Origin: Hyphomicrobiales bacterium
GTDB lineage: Bacteria > Pseudomonadota > Alphaproteobacteria > Rhizobiales > Beijerinckiaceae
Assembly (NCBI GenBank): GCA_900470095.1
Contig: UBZM01000084.1
Location: 1 to 62,064, forward strand
Direction of reading: 5' to 3'
Length of the DNA: 62,064 bases
In this document: positions 10,676-18,174 of the stretch, one piece after another
How positions within the stretch are numbered: the stretch's first letter is position 1
Layout of the letters: each line of letters opens with the position of its first letter
The notes under the pieces: generated by a model
The model's input: only the letters and a program-made list of their open reading frames with translations
What the model was told of the DNA's origin: nothing
Database searches by the model: none
Position numbers and translations under genes: made by a program

Positions 10676-11818
10676 TCACTCCGCGGCTGCGGCCAGCGTC
10701 ACCGGATCGTCAGTCAGGCTGTAGCGCGTGAACTGCCGGTTCAGGGCAGGCAGCGGGGCCACTTCCATGATGCCCTTCGCCGGCTGCATGATCACCATCG
10801 AGACCGTGGCTGAGAGATTGCCGGTCTCGTTGGGACGCGGCGGGCGGCAGACGGCATAGGGCGACAGGAAGTCGTCGAAGAGCGCGTTCTTGAGATCAGC
10901 GACGCTGAGCTTGCGGCCGGCATCGTCGAGCAGCTTGCGGACGCGCCAGTCGCGATAGAAGCTCTCGGGCACCCGCGGAATGCCGGTGTCCTTGATCTTG
11001 GTGAGCGCGATCGAGCCCACCCAATGGTTGGCATGAACGATCAGGCCGTCGTCCGGGTAGATCGGGAAGGCCTCATCAGGCGCGCATTCGAAGTCGATGG
11101 CGAAGCCGGCGACTGTCGAGAGCATCATGTTGTTCGAGCAGGCCTTCGGCGTCGTCGCCACGGCCTTCATCGCCATGGCGAAATGCTCCTGCTCCAGCAC
11201 CTTGCGCCGGATCAGCGCCAGCGGGACGCCGGCCTGGGTGAAGTCGCGCTCCGACTCCAGATAGTTGGCGGTGATCGAGACGCCGGCGGCATTCATGCCG
11301 CAACGAGCAAGACCACCCGCTTCGACAAAGGTCAGGAAGTCCGGGCCGTCATCGCGGCGCACGCGCAGCACGATGGCGGTCTCGGCGCATTCTGCCTTCC
11401 AGTCCCAGTTCTGGCCGTGGATGAGTTCGCCGGTCGCGCTGCGCTCGGGCAGGATGACTGCGCCAGTGCAACCATCGTCGAGCTCCTCGCCGGCCTCGAC
11501 GGGCTTGGCTTTCTCGAGCCGCGCCTTGGCCATGACCTCGGTGCGGGCATTGACCATCACGATATCTTCGAGCGTGACGCCGGCACCGTCGGCAATGCCG
11601 CGCATCTCCTCGACATAATGGGCGCCGAAAGCCTCGATCTCGCGGGCGAATTCGGCGATCAGCCGGGATTTGGCAACTGCATCGTAACCGAGCTCGGTGA
11701 GCTGGCCGCCATAGAGCTCGATGCTGCGCTTGACGCGCGCCGGAACCGCGGCGCCATGCTGCCGGCCGCGCTCATAGGGCGATCCCGAAACATCGATGAA
11801 TGGAAAGGGCTCAACCAT
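10676..11818 (-). CDS. C45-family autoproteolytic acyltransferase/hydrolase (Ntn-hydrolase), copy 1
   Basis: A 380-residue protein of the isopenicillin N acyltransferase-like C45 family. The N-terminal PFPFIDVSGSPYERGRQHG is the family hallmark. The chain is expected to cleave itself before Cys117 in DDGCTG, making Cys117 the N-terminal nucleophile of the large subunit. The HGQNWDW segment follows shortly after. No signal peptide is seen, so it should act in the cytoplasm on an imported amide, acyl-amino or lactam-like compound. It pairs with receptor 3 downstream and is divergent from a tandem winged-helix GntR regulator 83 bases away. A near-identical arrangement recurs at 14353-18058. Confidence 0.9.
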   Translation of the reverse strand: MVEPFPFIDVSGSPYERGRQHGAAVPARVKRSIELYGGQLTELGYDAVAKSRLIAEFAREIEAFGAHYVEEMRGIADGAGVTLEDIVMVNARTEVMAKARLEKAKPVEAGEELDDGCTGAVILPERSATGELIHGQNWDWKAECAETAIVLRVRRDDGPDFLTFVEAGGLARCGMNAAGVSITANYLESERDFTQAGVPLALIRRKVLEQEHFAMAMKAVATTPKACSNNMMLSTVAGFAIDFECAPDEAFPIYPDDGLIVHANHWVGSIALTKIKDTGIPRVPESFYRDWRVRKLLDDAGRKLSVADLKNALFDDFLSPYAVCRPPRPNETGNLSATVSMVIMQPAKGIMEVAPLPALNRQFTRYSLTDDPVTLAAAAE

Positions 11819-11852
11819 GGACCTAATCTCCGCGCCGGCTCTGGCGCCCGGC

Positions 11853-11861
11853 TAACAGTTA
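11853..11861. promoter_or_regulatory. Short palindrome between C45 gene 1 and its divergent regulator
   Basis: TAACAGTTA is a 9-base odd palindrome in the 83-base divergent region. The second module's divergent region contains the related CAGTTATATACACTG at 17105-17119. A shared CAGTTA core suggests related operators, but the motif is short and could be chance. Confidence 0.25.
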
Positions 11862-11901
11862 ATGTATTTCATCACGCAGTAAGACAATCAAGAGGAATCT
11901 C

Positions 11902-12798
11902 ATGGCCGAACCGACCCGGCTCCAGCAGGATCTGGCCGAGCGCATCATCCAGCTGGCGCGCGAAGACGGCCTCGCGGCGGGTGCATGGCTCAACGAGAAC
12001 AATTTGGCCAAGCGCCTGAATGTCTCGCGCACCCCGGTTCGGGCCGCGCTCAGTCATCTCGAAGGCCAGGGGATCGTGCTTCGCCACCCCAACAAGGGCG
12101 TCGAGCTGGTCAGTGCGCTTCCCCTCCCGGCAGATAGCGGCGGCTCACCCGACGAGACCGATCTCGCCCTGGTCAGGATCGCACGCGATCGCGAGAGCGG
12201 CGACCTTGGCGACGATGTTTCCGAGCTGGAATTGATGCGTCGCTACGAGATGGCGCGACCAGAAATCCAGCGCACCCTGAAACGCCTGGCCGAGCTGGAA
12301 ATGGTGGAGCGCAAGCCAGGTTATGGCTGGCGCTTCCTGCATGAATCCTCGGATTCGTCACTGCGAATGGAACGCTATCGCTTCCGCATGCTGCTTGAGC
12401 CCATGGGCTTTCTCGAGCCCGGCTTTCGCCTCGATGAGAGCTGGGCGAACGAGATGTTGCGTCGGCATCGCCAAGCCCTGAGCCAGCCCTGGCGTGAGTC
12501 CTCCAGCGTCGCCTTCTATGAAATGAACGCAGCCTTTCACGAAGGCCTCGCGGCCGCATCGGGCAATCGCTTCATTCACTCCGCCATCCGCCGGGAAAAC
12601 CAGATGCGACGGCTCTCCAACTATGATTGGGGCTCCGGCACCGAACGGGTCCAGGTCAGCTGCATCGAGCACATCGAGATCCTCGAGCGTCTGCAGGCGG
12701 GGGATCGGGAAATTGCCTCCGTCCTGATGCGCCGGCACTTGCAGCGCGCCAGCGAACTCAAGCGAAGGGTCCGGCCGTCGCCGCCTACGGCCGGATAG
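11902..12798 (+). CDS. GntR/FCD regulator with two winged-helix domains, copy 1
   Basis: A 298-residue protein, about 80 residues longer than a normal FCD regulator. Residues about 5-72 form a GntR winged helix (NNLAKRLNVSRTPVRAAL). A second winged-helix-like unit follows at about 85-148 (ELMRRYEMARPEIQRTLKRL, ending KPGYGWRFL). The C-terminal part is an FCD domain (AAFHEGLAAASGN). The start follows an AGAGGA site. It is divergent from C45 copy 1 and upstream of the aminotransferase, so it probably controls one or both. The same double arrangement is seen in the paralogue at 17144. Confidence 0.9.
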   Translation: MAEPTRLQQDLAERIIQLAREDGLAAGAWLNENNLAKRLNVSRTPVRAALSHLEGQGIVLRHPNKGVELVSALPLPADSGGSPDETDLALVRIARDRESGDLGDDVSELELMRRYEMARPEIQRTLKRLAELEMVERKPGYGWRFLHESSDSSLRMERYRFRMLLEPMGFLEPGFRLDESWANEMLRRHRQALSQPWRESSSVAFYEMNAAFHEGLAAASGNRFIHSAIRRENQMRRLSNYDWGSGTERVQVSCIEHIEILERLQAGDREIASVLMRRHLQRASELKRRVRPSPPTAG

Positions 12799-12808
12799 AG
12801 ATGCGCGC

Positions 12809-12852
12809 GGAGCGATATTGTCTTTCGTTCGGAATAAAGACAGTATCGCTCC
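12809..12852. promoter_or_regulatory. Large inverted repeat between regulator and aminotransferase genes
   Basis: Arms of 17 bases, GGAGCGATATTGTCTTT (12809-12825) and AAAGACAGTATCGCTCC (12836-12852), match at 16 of 17 positions as inverted copies with a 10-base spacer. The element starts 11 bases after the regulator stop and ends 49 bases before the aminotransferase start. It could be an operator or a stable RNA hairpin. No T-run follows, so a simple terminator is less likely. Confidence 0.55.
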
Positions 12853-12901
12853 TCGCCAATGGCGCGCCCGTGACGGGACGCCCCCGCCCGAGGATCGCTT
12901 C

Positions 12902-14239
12902 ATGTCAGTCACCGCCCATCGCAGCGAAACCGACCGCAGCAATGCGCCGGATGCGTTCTGGATGCCGTTCACGCCGATGCGCGGCTTCAAGCAGGAGCCG
13001 ATGCTGTTCGAGCGCGCCGAGGGCATGCACTACTTCACTCCCGAAGGGCACCAGGTCCTCGACGCGATGGCTGGCCTCTGGTGCGTCAATGCCGGCCATG
13101 GCCAGCAGCGCATCGTCGAGGCAATCCGCGAGGCGGCCGGGCGCCTCGACTTCGTCTCGTCGTTCAAGATGAGCCATCCGGCCGCGCAGACCTATGCGGC
13201 ACGGCTGTGCGATTTCGCGCCCACCGGGCTCGATCATGTCTTCTTCGTCAATTCCGGCTCCGAGGCGGTCGATACCGCGCTCAAGATTGCACGCGCCTAT
13301 CACCATGCGCGCGGCGATGCGCGCCGCACCAAGCTGATCGGCCGGGCCAAGGGCTATCACGGCATGGGCTTTGGCGGGCTTTCCGTGGCGGGCCTCGGCC
13401 GGCATAAGCGCGGCTTTGGCCCGCTGCTGCCAGAGGTCGCCCATCTCGCCCTGCCCTATAATGCCGGCATGGCGTTCTCGCGCGGCCAGCCGGACGCCGG
13501 CGCGGCCTATGCCGAGGAGCTCGAGCGGGTTCTCGAGATGAATGATCCAGCCAGCGTCGCTGCCGTCATCGTCGAGCCGGTGACCGGCTCGGGCGGCGTC
13601 TATCCGCCGCCGAAGGGTTATCTCGAGCGCCTGCGCGCGATCTGCGACAAGCATGGCGTGCTCCTGATCTTCGACGAGGTCATCACGGGGTTCGGCCGCC
13701 TCGGCACGCCCTTCGCGGCTCAGGCATTCGGCGTGACGCCCGATCTCATCACCTGCGCCAAGGGCATGACCAATGGAGCCGTGCCAATGGGCGGGGTCAT
13801 CGTCTCGAACACGGTCTATGATGCCTTCATGGCCGGGCCGCCCGAGGTGATCGAGCTGTTCCATGGCTATACCTATTCGGCTCACCCGCTCGCCTGCGCC
13901 GCCGGGCTCGCCACGCTCGATGTCTTCGCTGAACAGGGCATCGTGGCTCGCGCGAAGGCCACAAGCACGCATTGGCAGGAGCGTGCGCTGGCGCTCAAGG
14001 GTTCCCCGCATGTTGCCGACATCCGCAGCATCGGCCTGCTCGGCGCCGTGGAACTGACTCCGCGGCCAGGGCAGCCCGGCGCGCGCGGAGCGGCCTGCGC
14101 CAAGGCCTGCTATGAGGCCGGCGTGCTGGTGCGCGGGTCGGGCGATACGATCGTGCTGTCGCCGCCCCTCGTCGTCTCGGAAGGCGAGATCGACCTGATC
14201 TTCGCGACCATCGCGACGGCCTTGCGCAGCATCGCCTGA
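12902..14239 (+). CDS. Class III PLP-dependent aminotransferase (omega-amino acid:pyruvate type)
   Basis: A 445-residue fold-type I PLP enzyme. Motifs include VNSGSEAVDTALK near 117-129 (phosphate binding), FDEVITGFGRLG with Asp258, and the PLP-binding Lys287 in CAKGMTNGAVPMGG. The opening FWMPFTPMRGFK and the overall pattern match beta-alanine/omega-amino-acid:pyruvate transaminases, which move a terminal amino group to pyruvate. The ATG at 12902 is preferred because the extension to 12818 crosses the large inverted repeat. Placed between two C45-receptor modules, it may deaminate the amine or omega-amino acid those hydrolases release. Confidence 0.92.
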   Translation: MSVTAHRSETDRSNAPDAFWMPFTPMRGFKQEPMLFERAEGMHYFTPEGHQVLDAMAGLWCVNAGHGQQRIVEAIREAAGRLDFVSSFKMSHPAAQTYAARLCDFAPTGLDHVFFVNSGSEAVDTALKIARAYHHARGDARRTKLIGRAKGYHGMGFGGLSVAGLGRHKRGFGPLLPEVAHLALPYNAGMAFSRGQPDAGAAYAEELERVLEMNDPASVAAVIVEPVTGSGGVYPPPKGYLERLRAICDKHGVLLIFDEVITGFGRLGTPFAAQAFGVTPDLITCAKGMTNGAVPMGGVIVSNTVYDAFMAGPPEVIELFHGYTYSAHPLACAAGLATLDVFAEQGIVARAKATSTHWQERALALKGSPHVADIRSIGLLGAVELTPRPGQPGARGAACAKACYEAGVLVRGSGDTIVLSPPLVVSEGEIDLIFATIATALRSIA

Positions 14240-14352
14240 TCCATCGGCCCGAAGGGTGGATTGCGGTTTTCGGGAAAGCCGACGCCAATACAGAAAGCTG
14301 GATCGCCGGGCCGGATACAAGAGCCGGTCAGACGATCCAATGCTGCGGCTCT

Positions 14353-15906
14353 TCAGGACTTGATCGCAACCTCCCAGGCCCGCGCGCGCGACTCCCATGG
14401 CACGAAGCCTGAGACGCGCGCCGTCGAAGCCCAGGCTTCGATCGAGTTGAACAACATCACCAGCGGTACGTCGTCGATCATCCGCTTGTGCAGCTCGTCA
14501 AAGATCTTCTGACGCTCGGCCGGGCTTTCGATCTTCGAAGCCTTGTCGAGCAACGCGATCACGGCGGGATCATCCCAGACCTTGCGGGGCTGGTCCGCCT
14601 TCGGGCCGGTGAAATGCTCGAAGCTCAGCGCCGGATCGAGCCGCGCCGAGTAGGAATGCACCATCAACTGGTAATTGCCCTTGAGGAAGCGATCCATATG
14701 GGTCGCCCACTCCACGACATCGATGTCCGAGTTGACGCCGACGGCCTGGAACATCGACTGGAGCACGACTGCGATGTTGAAGCTCGGCGCCGATTTGCGG
14801 TTATTGGTGGTGATCTTCAGCCGCTCGCCCTTGTAGCCGGCCTTGGTCAGAAGCGTCTTCGCCCGCGCCGGATTGTAGCCGTGCGAGAGGTTCTGCACGT
14901 CGCTGTGATAGGCCGACTTGGCGTGGATGGTGGAGTTGTTCGGCTGCACACCGAGATCGGAGACGATCGCGACGAGTTGGCTGAAATCGATGGCTGCCGC
15001 AAGCGCCTGGCGCATGGCCGGCGTCCTGAAGACCGGGTCATTGGTCTGGAAAAGCAGAGCATGGCGCGCTGCCGTGGTAGCGGTCTGGACCGTCATGCCG
15101 GGAGCCTTCTTCAGCTCGGCGACATCCGAGCCCAGCACTTCGGCAATGTCGATCTGGCCTCCGATCAGACCGGCCTTCACCGAGGCGGCATCCGGGACGA
15201 CCAGGAACCTGACCTCCGGAACGAGCGGTCGCTTGCTGCCGGCAAAGCCGTCGAGGCCGCCGGGCAGCGACTGGTAGCCATCGAAGCGCGTCAGGCTGAT
15301 CTGCTGGCCCCGCCGCCACTCGCCGAACTTGAACGGGCCGGTCCCGATCGGCGCCTTCCACGACCCGTCAGGATTCAACGAATCCTTATGGATCACCGCG
15401 GCACTGCCGCAATCGGTGCGCGCCAGCGAGAACAGGAAGAGCGCGTTGGGCTCGTTGATGCGCATTCGCACGGTGGTTGGCGACACGGCATCGACCGCTT
15501 CGACCTTCAGCCCGTTGCGGCCGTCGAAATCGGCAAGGCAACGCCACTCCGTCTTCGGATCCATATAGCGCTGCCAACTCCAGACGACGTCCGCGGAGGT
15601 CAGCGGTGCACCGTTATGGAAGGTCAGTCCCCTGCGCAGTTCGAAGGTGTAGCTCAGCCCGTCCGGTGAGGTTTCCACCTTTTCCGCCAGCATGGGCCCG
15701 ACGGTGCCGCCTTCACGATAGGCGACCAGCCCTTCGACCATGTGCAGGGTCACGGCGTCGCTGTCGTCGTCGCGGTTGACGCCCGGATTCGTACCGCGAA
15801 TATCGGCCCTGAGGGCGATGGTCAGGGTTTGCGCTGCCACCGGAGCACTCGACAGTGCCGCGAGCAGCGCTGCCGTTACGATGCGCGTACGTGAAGCACA
15901 TCTCAT
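14353..15906 (-). CDS. Peptide-type ABC transporter substrate-binding protein, paralogue 4
   Basis: A 517-residue DppA-like receptor with signal peptide MRCASRTRIVTAALLAALSS, cleaved near VAAQ. It is the most divergent of the four: the shared motif reads DIRGTNPGVNRDDDSDA, and later blocks are altered (CGSAAVIHKDSLNPDG). I use the ATG at 15906, nine bases after GGAGG; a TTG at 15912 is an alternative. It lies 25 bases downstream of C45 copy 2, forming the same hydrolase-receptor pair as at 9031-11818. It is convergent with the aminotransferase. Confidence 0.93.
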   Translation of the reverse strand: MRCASRTRIVTAALLAALSSAPVAAQTLTIALRADIRGTNPGVNRDDDSDAVTLHMVEGLVAYREGGTVGPMLAEKVETSPDGLSYTFELRRGLTFHNGAPLTSADVVWSWQRYMDPKTEWRCLADFDGRNGLKVEAVDAVSPTTVRMRINEPNALFLFSLARTDCGSAAVIHKDSLNPDGSWKAPIGTGPFKFGEWRRGQQISLTRFDGYQSLPGGLDGFAGSKRPLVPEVRFLVVPDAASVKAGLIGGQIDIAEVLGSDVAELKKAPGMTVQTATTAARHALLFQTNDPVFRTPAMRQALAAAIDFSQLVAIVSDLGVQPNNSTIHAKSAYHSDVQNLSHGYNPARAKTLLTKAGYKGERLKITTNNRKSAPSFNIAVVLQSMFQAVGVNSDIDVVEWATHMDRFLKGNYQLMVHSYSARLDPALSFEHFTGPKADQPRKVWDDPAVIALLDKASKIESPAERQKIFDELHKRMIDDVPLVMLFNSIEAWASTARVSGFVPWESRARAWEVAIKS

Positions 15907-15931
15907 GAGCAAGGACCTCCCAATCCCCGTG

Positions 15932-17080
15932 TCAGGCCGCAGCCGCGACGGCGACCGGATCGCCGGACAGGCCGTAGCGGGTGAAGTGTCGGTTGAGCGC
16001 GGGCAGCGGCGCCACCTCCATGATGCCGAGCCCGGGCTCCATCACGATCATCGCGACGCTCGCCGTCAAATCGCCTGTCGCTCCGGCTCGTGGCGGGCGA
16101 CAGACGGCATAGGGCGACAGGAAATCGTCGAAGAGCGCGGCCTTCAGATCCTCCCGCGTCAGGAAACGCTGCGGCTCGGTCAGCAATCGCCTGACACGCC
16201 AGTCGCGGTAGTGACTGTCGGGTGAGCCGAAGCCGGTATCGCGTAGCTTGGCAAGCGCGACCGGACTGATCCAGTGGTTCGCGTGCACGATGAGCCCATT
16301 TTCCGGGTAGACCGGAAAGGCCTCGTCCGGGGCGCATTCGAGGTCGATGGCAAAGCCCCGGTCCTGGCTCAGCATCATATTGGTCGAACAGGCCTTCGGT
16401 GTGGTCGCCACGACCTTCATCGCCAGTGCCAGGTGCTCCTGCTCCAGTGCCTTGCGGCGCACCAAGGCGAGCGGAACGCCTTCCTGGCGGTAGTCGCGAT
16501 CACTGCGCAGATAATTGCCGGTCACGCAGATGCCGGCTTCGTTCATGCCGTGACGACCGAGGCCGCCCGCCTCGACGAAAGTGAGCAGATCGGGCCCATC
16601 CTGCCTGTGCACGCGCAACACGATCGCGGTTTCCGCGCATTCCGGCTGCCAATCCCAGTTCTGGCCCTGGATGATGCCCCCGCTCCAGCTTCGCTCCGGC
16701 AGGATGATGGCGCCGGTGCAGCCATCGGCCATCTTCTCCTCCTCATCATCGTCCTCATCGATGGGGCGGGAGGCAAGGAGGCGCGCCTTGGCGACGATCT
16801 CCGTCCGTGCATTGATCATGATGATCGCGGAGAGGTCGAGCCCGGCCCCGTCGGCGATGCCGCGCATTTCCTCGAGATAGGCCTCGTCGAAGGCAGCAAT
16901 TCCCCGGCTGAACTCGGCGATCAACGCTTCACGTTCACCTGGCTTCGATCCGAGCCTGTCGAGCTGGCCTGCGTAGAACCGTGCGCTGCGATGCACGCGA
17001 TCTGTCACCGCCGCACCGTGTTGCCGTCCTCGCTCGTAAGGCGACCCAGATACCGAGACGAAGGGAAATGGTGCAATCAT
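15932..17080 (-). CDS. C45-family autoproteolytic acyltransferase/hydrolase (Ntn-hydrolase), copy 2
   Basis: A 382-residue paralogue of the protein at 10676, with the same start (PFPFVSVSGSPYERGRQHG), HGQNWDW-like QGQNWDW and C-terminal FLSPYAVCRPPR blocks. The predicted self-cleavage nucleophile is Cys121 in ADGCTG. Just before it is a strongly acidic stretch (DEDDDEEEK, residues 108-116) absent from copy 1. No signal peptide is seen, so the protein is cytoplasmic. It sits upstream of receptor 4 and divergent from the second tandem winged-helix regulator. The reaction is expected to be amide or acyl-amine hydrolysis; the substrate is unknown. Confidence 0.9.
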   Translation of the reverse strand: MIAPFPFVSVSGSPYERGRQHGAAVTDRVHRSARFYAGQLDRLGSKPGEREALIAEFSRGIAAFDEAYLEEMRGIADGAGLDLSAIIMINARTEIVAKARLLASRPIDEDDDEEEKMADGCTGAIILPERSWSGGIIQGQNWDWQPECAETAIVLRVHRQDGPDLLTFVEAGGLGRHGMNEAGICVTGNYLRSDRDYRQEGVPLALVRRKALEQEHLALAMKVVATTPKACSTNMMLSQDRGFAIDLECAPDEAFPVYPENGLIVHANHWISPVALAKLRDTGFGSPDSHYRDWRVRRLLTEPQRFLTREDLKAALFDDFLSPYAVCRPPRAGATGDLTASVAMIVMEPGLGIMEVAPLPALNRHFTRYGLSGDPVAVAAAA

Positions 17081-17104
17081 CCACAGGCTCTGTGTTTTTT
17101 ATTG

Positions 17105-17119
17105 CAGTTATATACACTG
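17105..17119. promoter_or_regulatory. Inverted CAGT/ACTG element around TATATA, divergent region of module 2
   Basis: CAGT (17105-17108) and ACTG (17116-17119) flank TATATAC in the 63-base region between C45 copy 2 and its divergent regulator. It overlaps the AT-rich stretch where a promoter would be expected. It is a candidate operator for the tandem winged-helix regulator. Confidence 0.3.
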
Positions 17120-17143
17120 GACCATCGCCAAACCTTATTGTCA

Positions 17144-18058
17144 ATGGCAAGAAAGGGAAGCTTCGGAGACGCCCACGTGTCGAGCGGACTGCATCGCGAA
17201 ATCATTGGTGACATCCTGCGACTCGGTCGGGACGAAGGATGGGCGGTCGATGCCCCGGTCGGGGAAAAGCCACTGGCCGCCCGCCTCGGTGTTTCGCGAA
17301 CGCCTGTGCGCCGCGCCCTGATCGATCTCAGCGAACGCGGCATTCTGCGGCGGGAACTCGGCTCAGGCTTCAAGCTCAACCGCCCGATCGATGCCGCGGT
17401 CATCGCGGAATGCAGCAATGACGCTGCCGGCGGCGCAGAGCTCTACCGGAAGATCCTGAACGACCGCGCCTCGGGCCTGATCCCGCTATCGGTGACGGAG
17501 AACGCGTTGCTTGTGCATTTCGGCGCGTCGCGCGGCGATCTGCGGCGCGCCTTGTTGCGCCTCTCCGCGGAAGGAATCGTCCAGCGCCAGCGCGGCCATG
17601 GCTGGCAGTTCTCGGAAAGCCTCGATAACCCGCAGGCCATCCTCGAGAGCTATGCCTTCCGCGAGGCGGTCGAGACCGCGGCGCTCAGCCAACCCGACTA
17701 CCGCGTCGATGGCGCCGCGCTCGAACGGATGCGCAATGCGCATGAGGCGCTGATGCGCAAGCCCGCCTCCGAGATCGCGCCGGACATGTGGTTCCAGGTG
17801 AATGCGGAATTCCATGAGACGCTCGCCTCATGGTCACGCAACCGCTTCTTCCTGCAGGCGGTCAAGCGCCAGAATGCCCTGCGGCGCATGCATCAGTTCG
17901 TCGACTTCCCGCAATTGACGCCCGAGCAGATCAAACAGTCCTGCGAGGATCATCTCGCCATCCTCGACGCTTTGGCAGCGGGGGATCGCCCGCGTGCCGT
18001 CGCCCTGCTCTCGGCCCATCTGAGCCAGGCAGCACAGGACTGGCACAATCAGAACTAA
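17144..18058 (+). CDS. GntR/FCD regulator with two winged-helix domains, copy 2
   Basis: A 304-residue regulator. Residues about 13-80 form the first winged helix (KPLAARLGVSRTPVRRALID). A second follows at about 95-160 (NALLVHFGASRGDLRRALLR, ending RQRGHGWQF). The FCD domain (NAEFHETLASWSRNRFF) completes the protein. The ATG at 17144 is chosen because the frame further upstream is antisense to the C45 gene. Architecture and placement match the regulator at 11902. Two DNA-reading heads per monomer could mean recognition of longer or paired operator sites. Confidence 0.9.
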   Translation: MARKGSFGDAHVSSGLHREIIGDILRLGRDEGWAVDAPVGEKPLAARLGVSRTPVRRALIDLSERGILRRELGSGFKLNRPIDAAVIAECSNDAAGGAELYRKILNDRASGLIPLSVTENALLVHFGASRGDLRRALLRLSAEGIVQRQRGHGWQFSESLDNPQAILESYAFREAVETAALSQPDYRVDGAALERMRNAHEALMRKPASEIAPDMWFQVNAEFHETLASWSRNRFFLQAVKRQNALRRMHQFVDFPQLTPEQIKQSCEDHLAILDALAAGDRPRAVALLSAHLSQAAQDWHNQN

Positions 18059-18174
18059 AGACGCATGCGCGCCTTTGCCCCGGGGCTTGGCTTTTCCTCC
18101 GGTCTTCCCGATGGTTCGGGCGCCGCTGCTGAAGGGCGGCAAAGCCCACGCCTCTCCTTTGCCAGCAGGATGCC

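Noticed and set aside
14240..14352. Possible terminator between the convergent aminotransferase and receptor 4 genes
   Set aside because: Only weak, short complementary segments without a T-run are present, so no feature is called.
12905..14398. A 497-codon minus-strand frame opposite the aminotransferase
   Set aside because: The plus strand encodes a full class III aminotransferase with its PLP lysine; the antisense frame is a composition artefact.
16274..17143. A 290-residue extension of the second tandem winged-helix regulator
   Set aside because: This part is antisense to C45 copy 2; the regulator starts at 17144.
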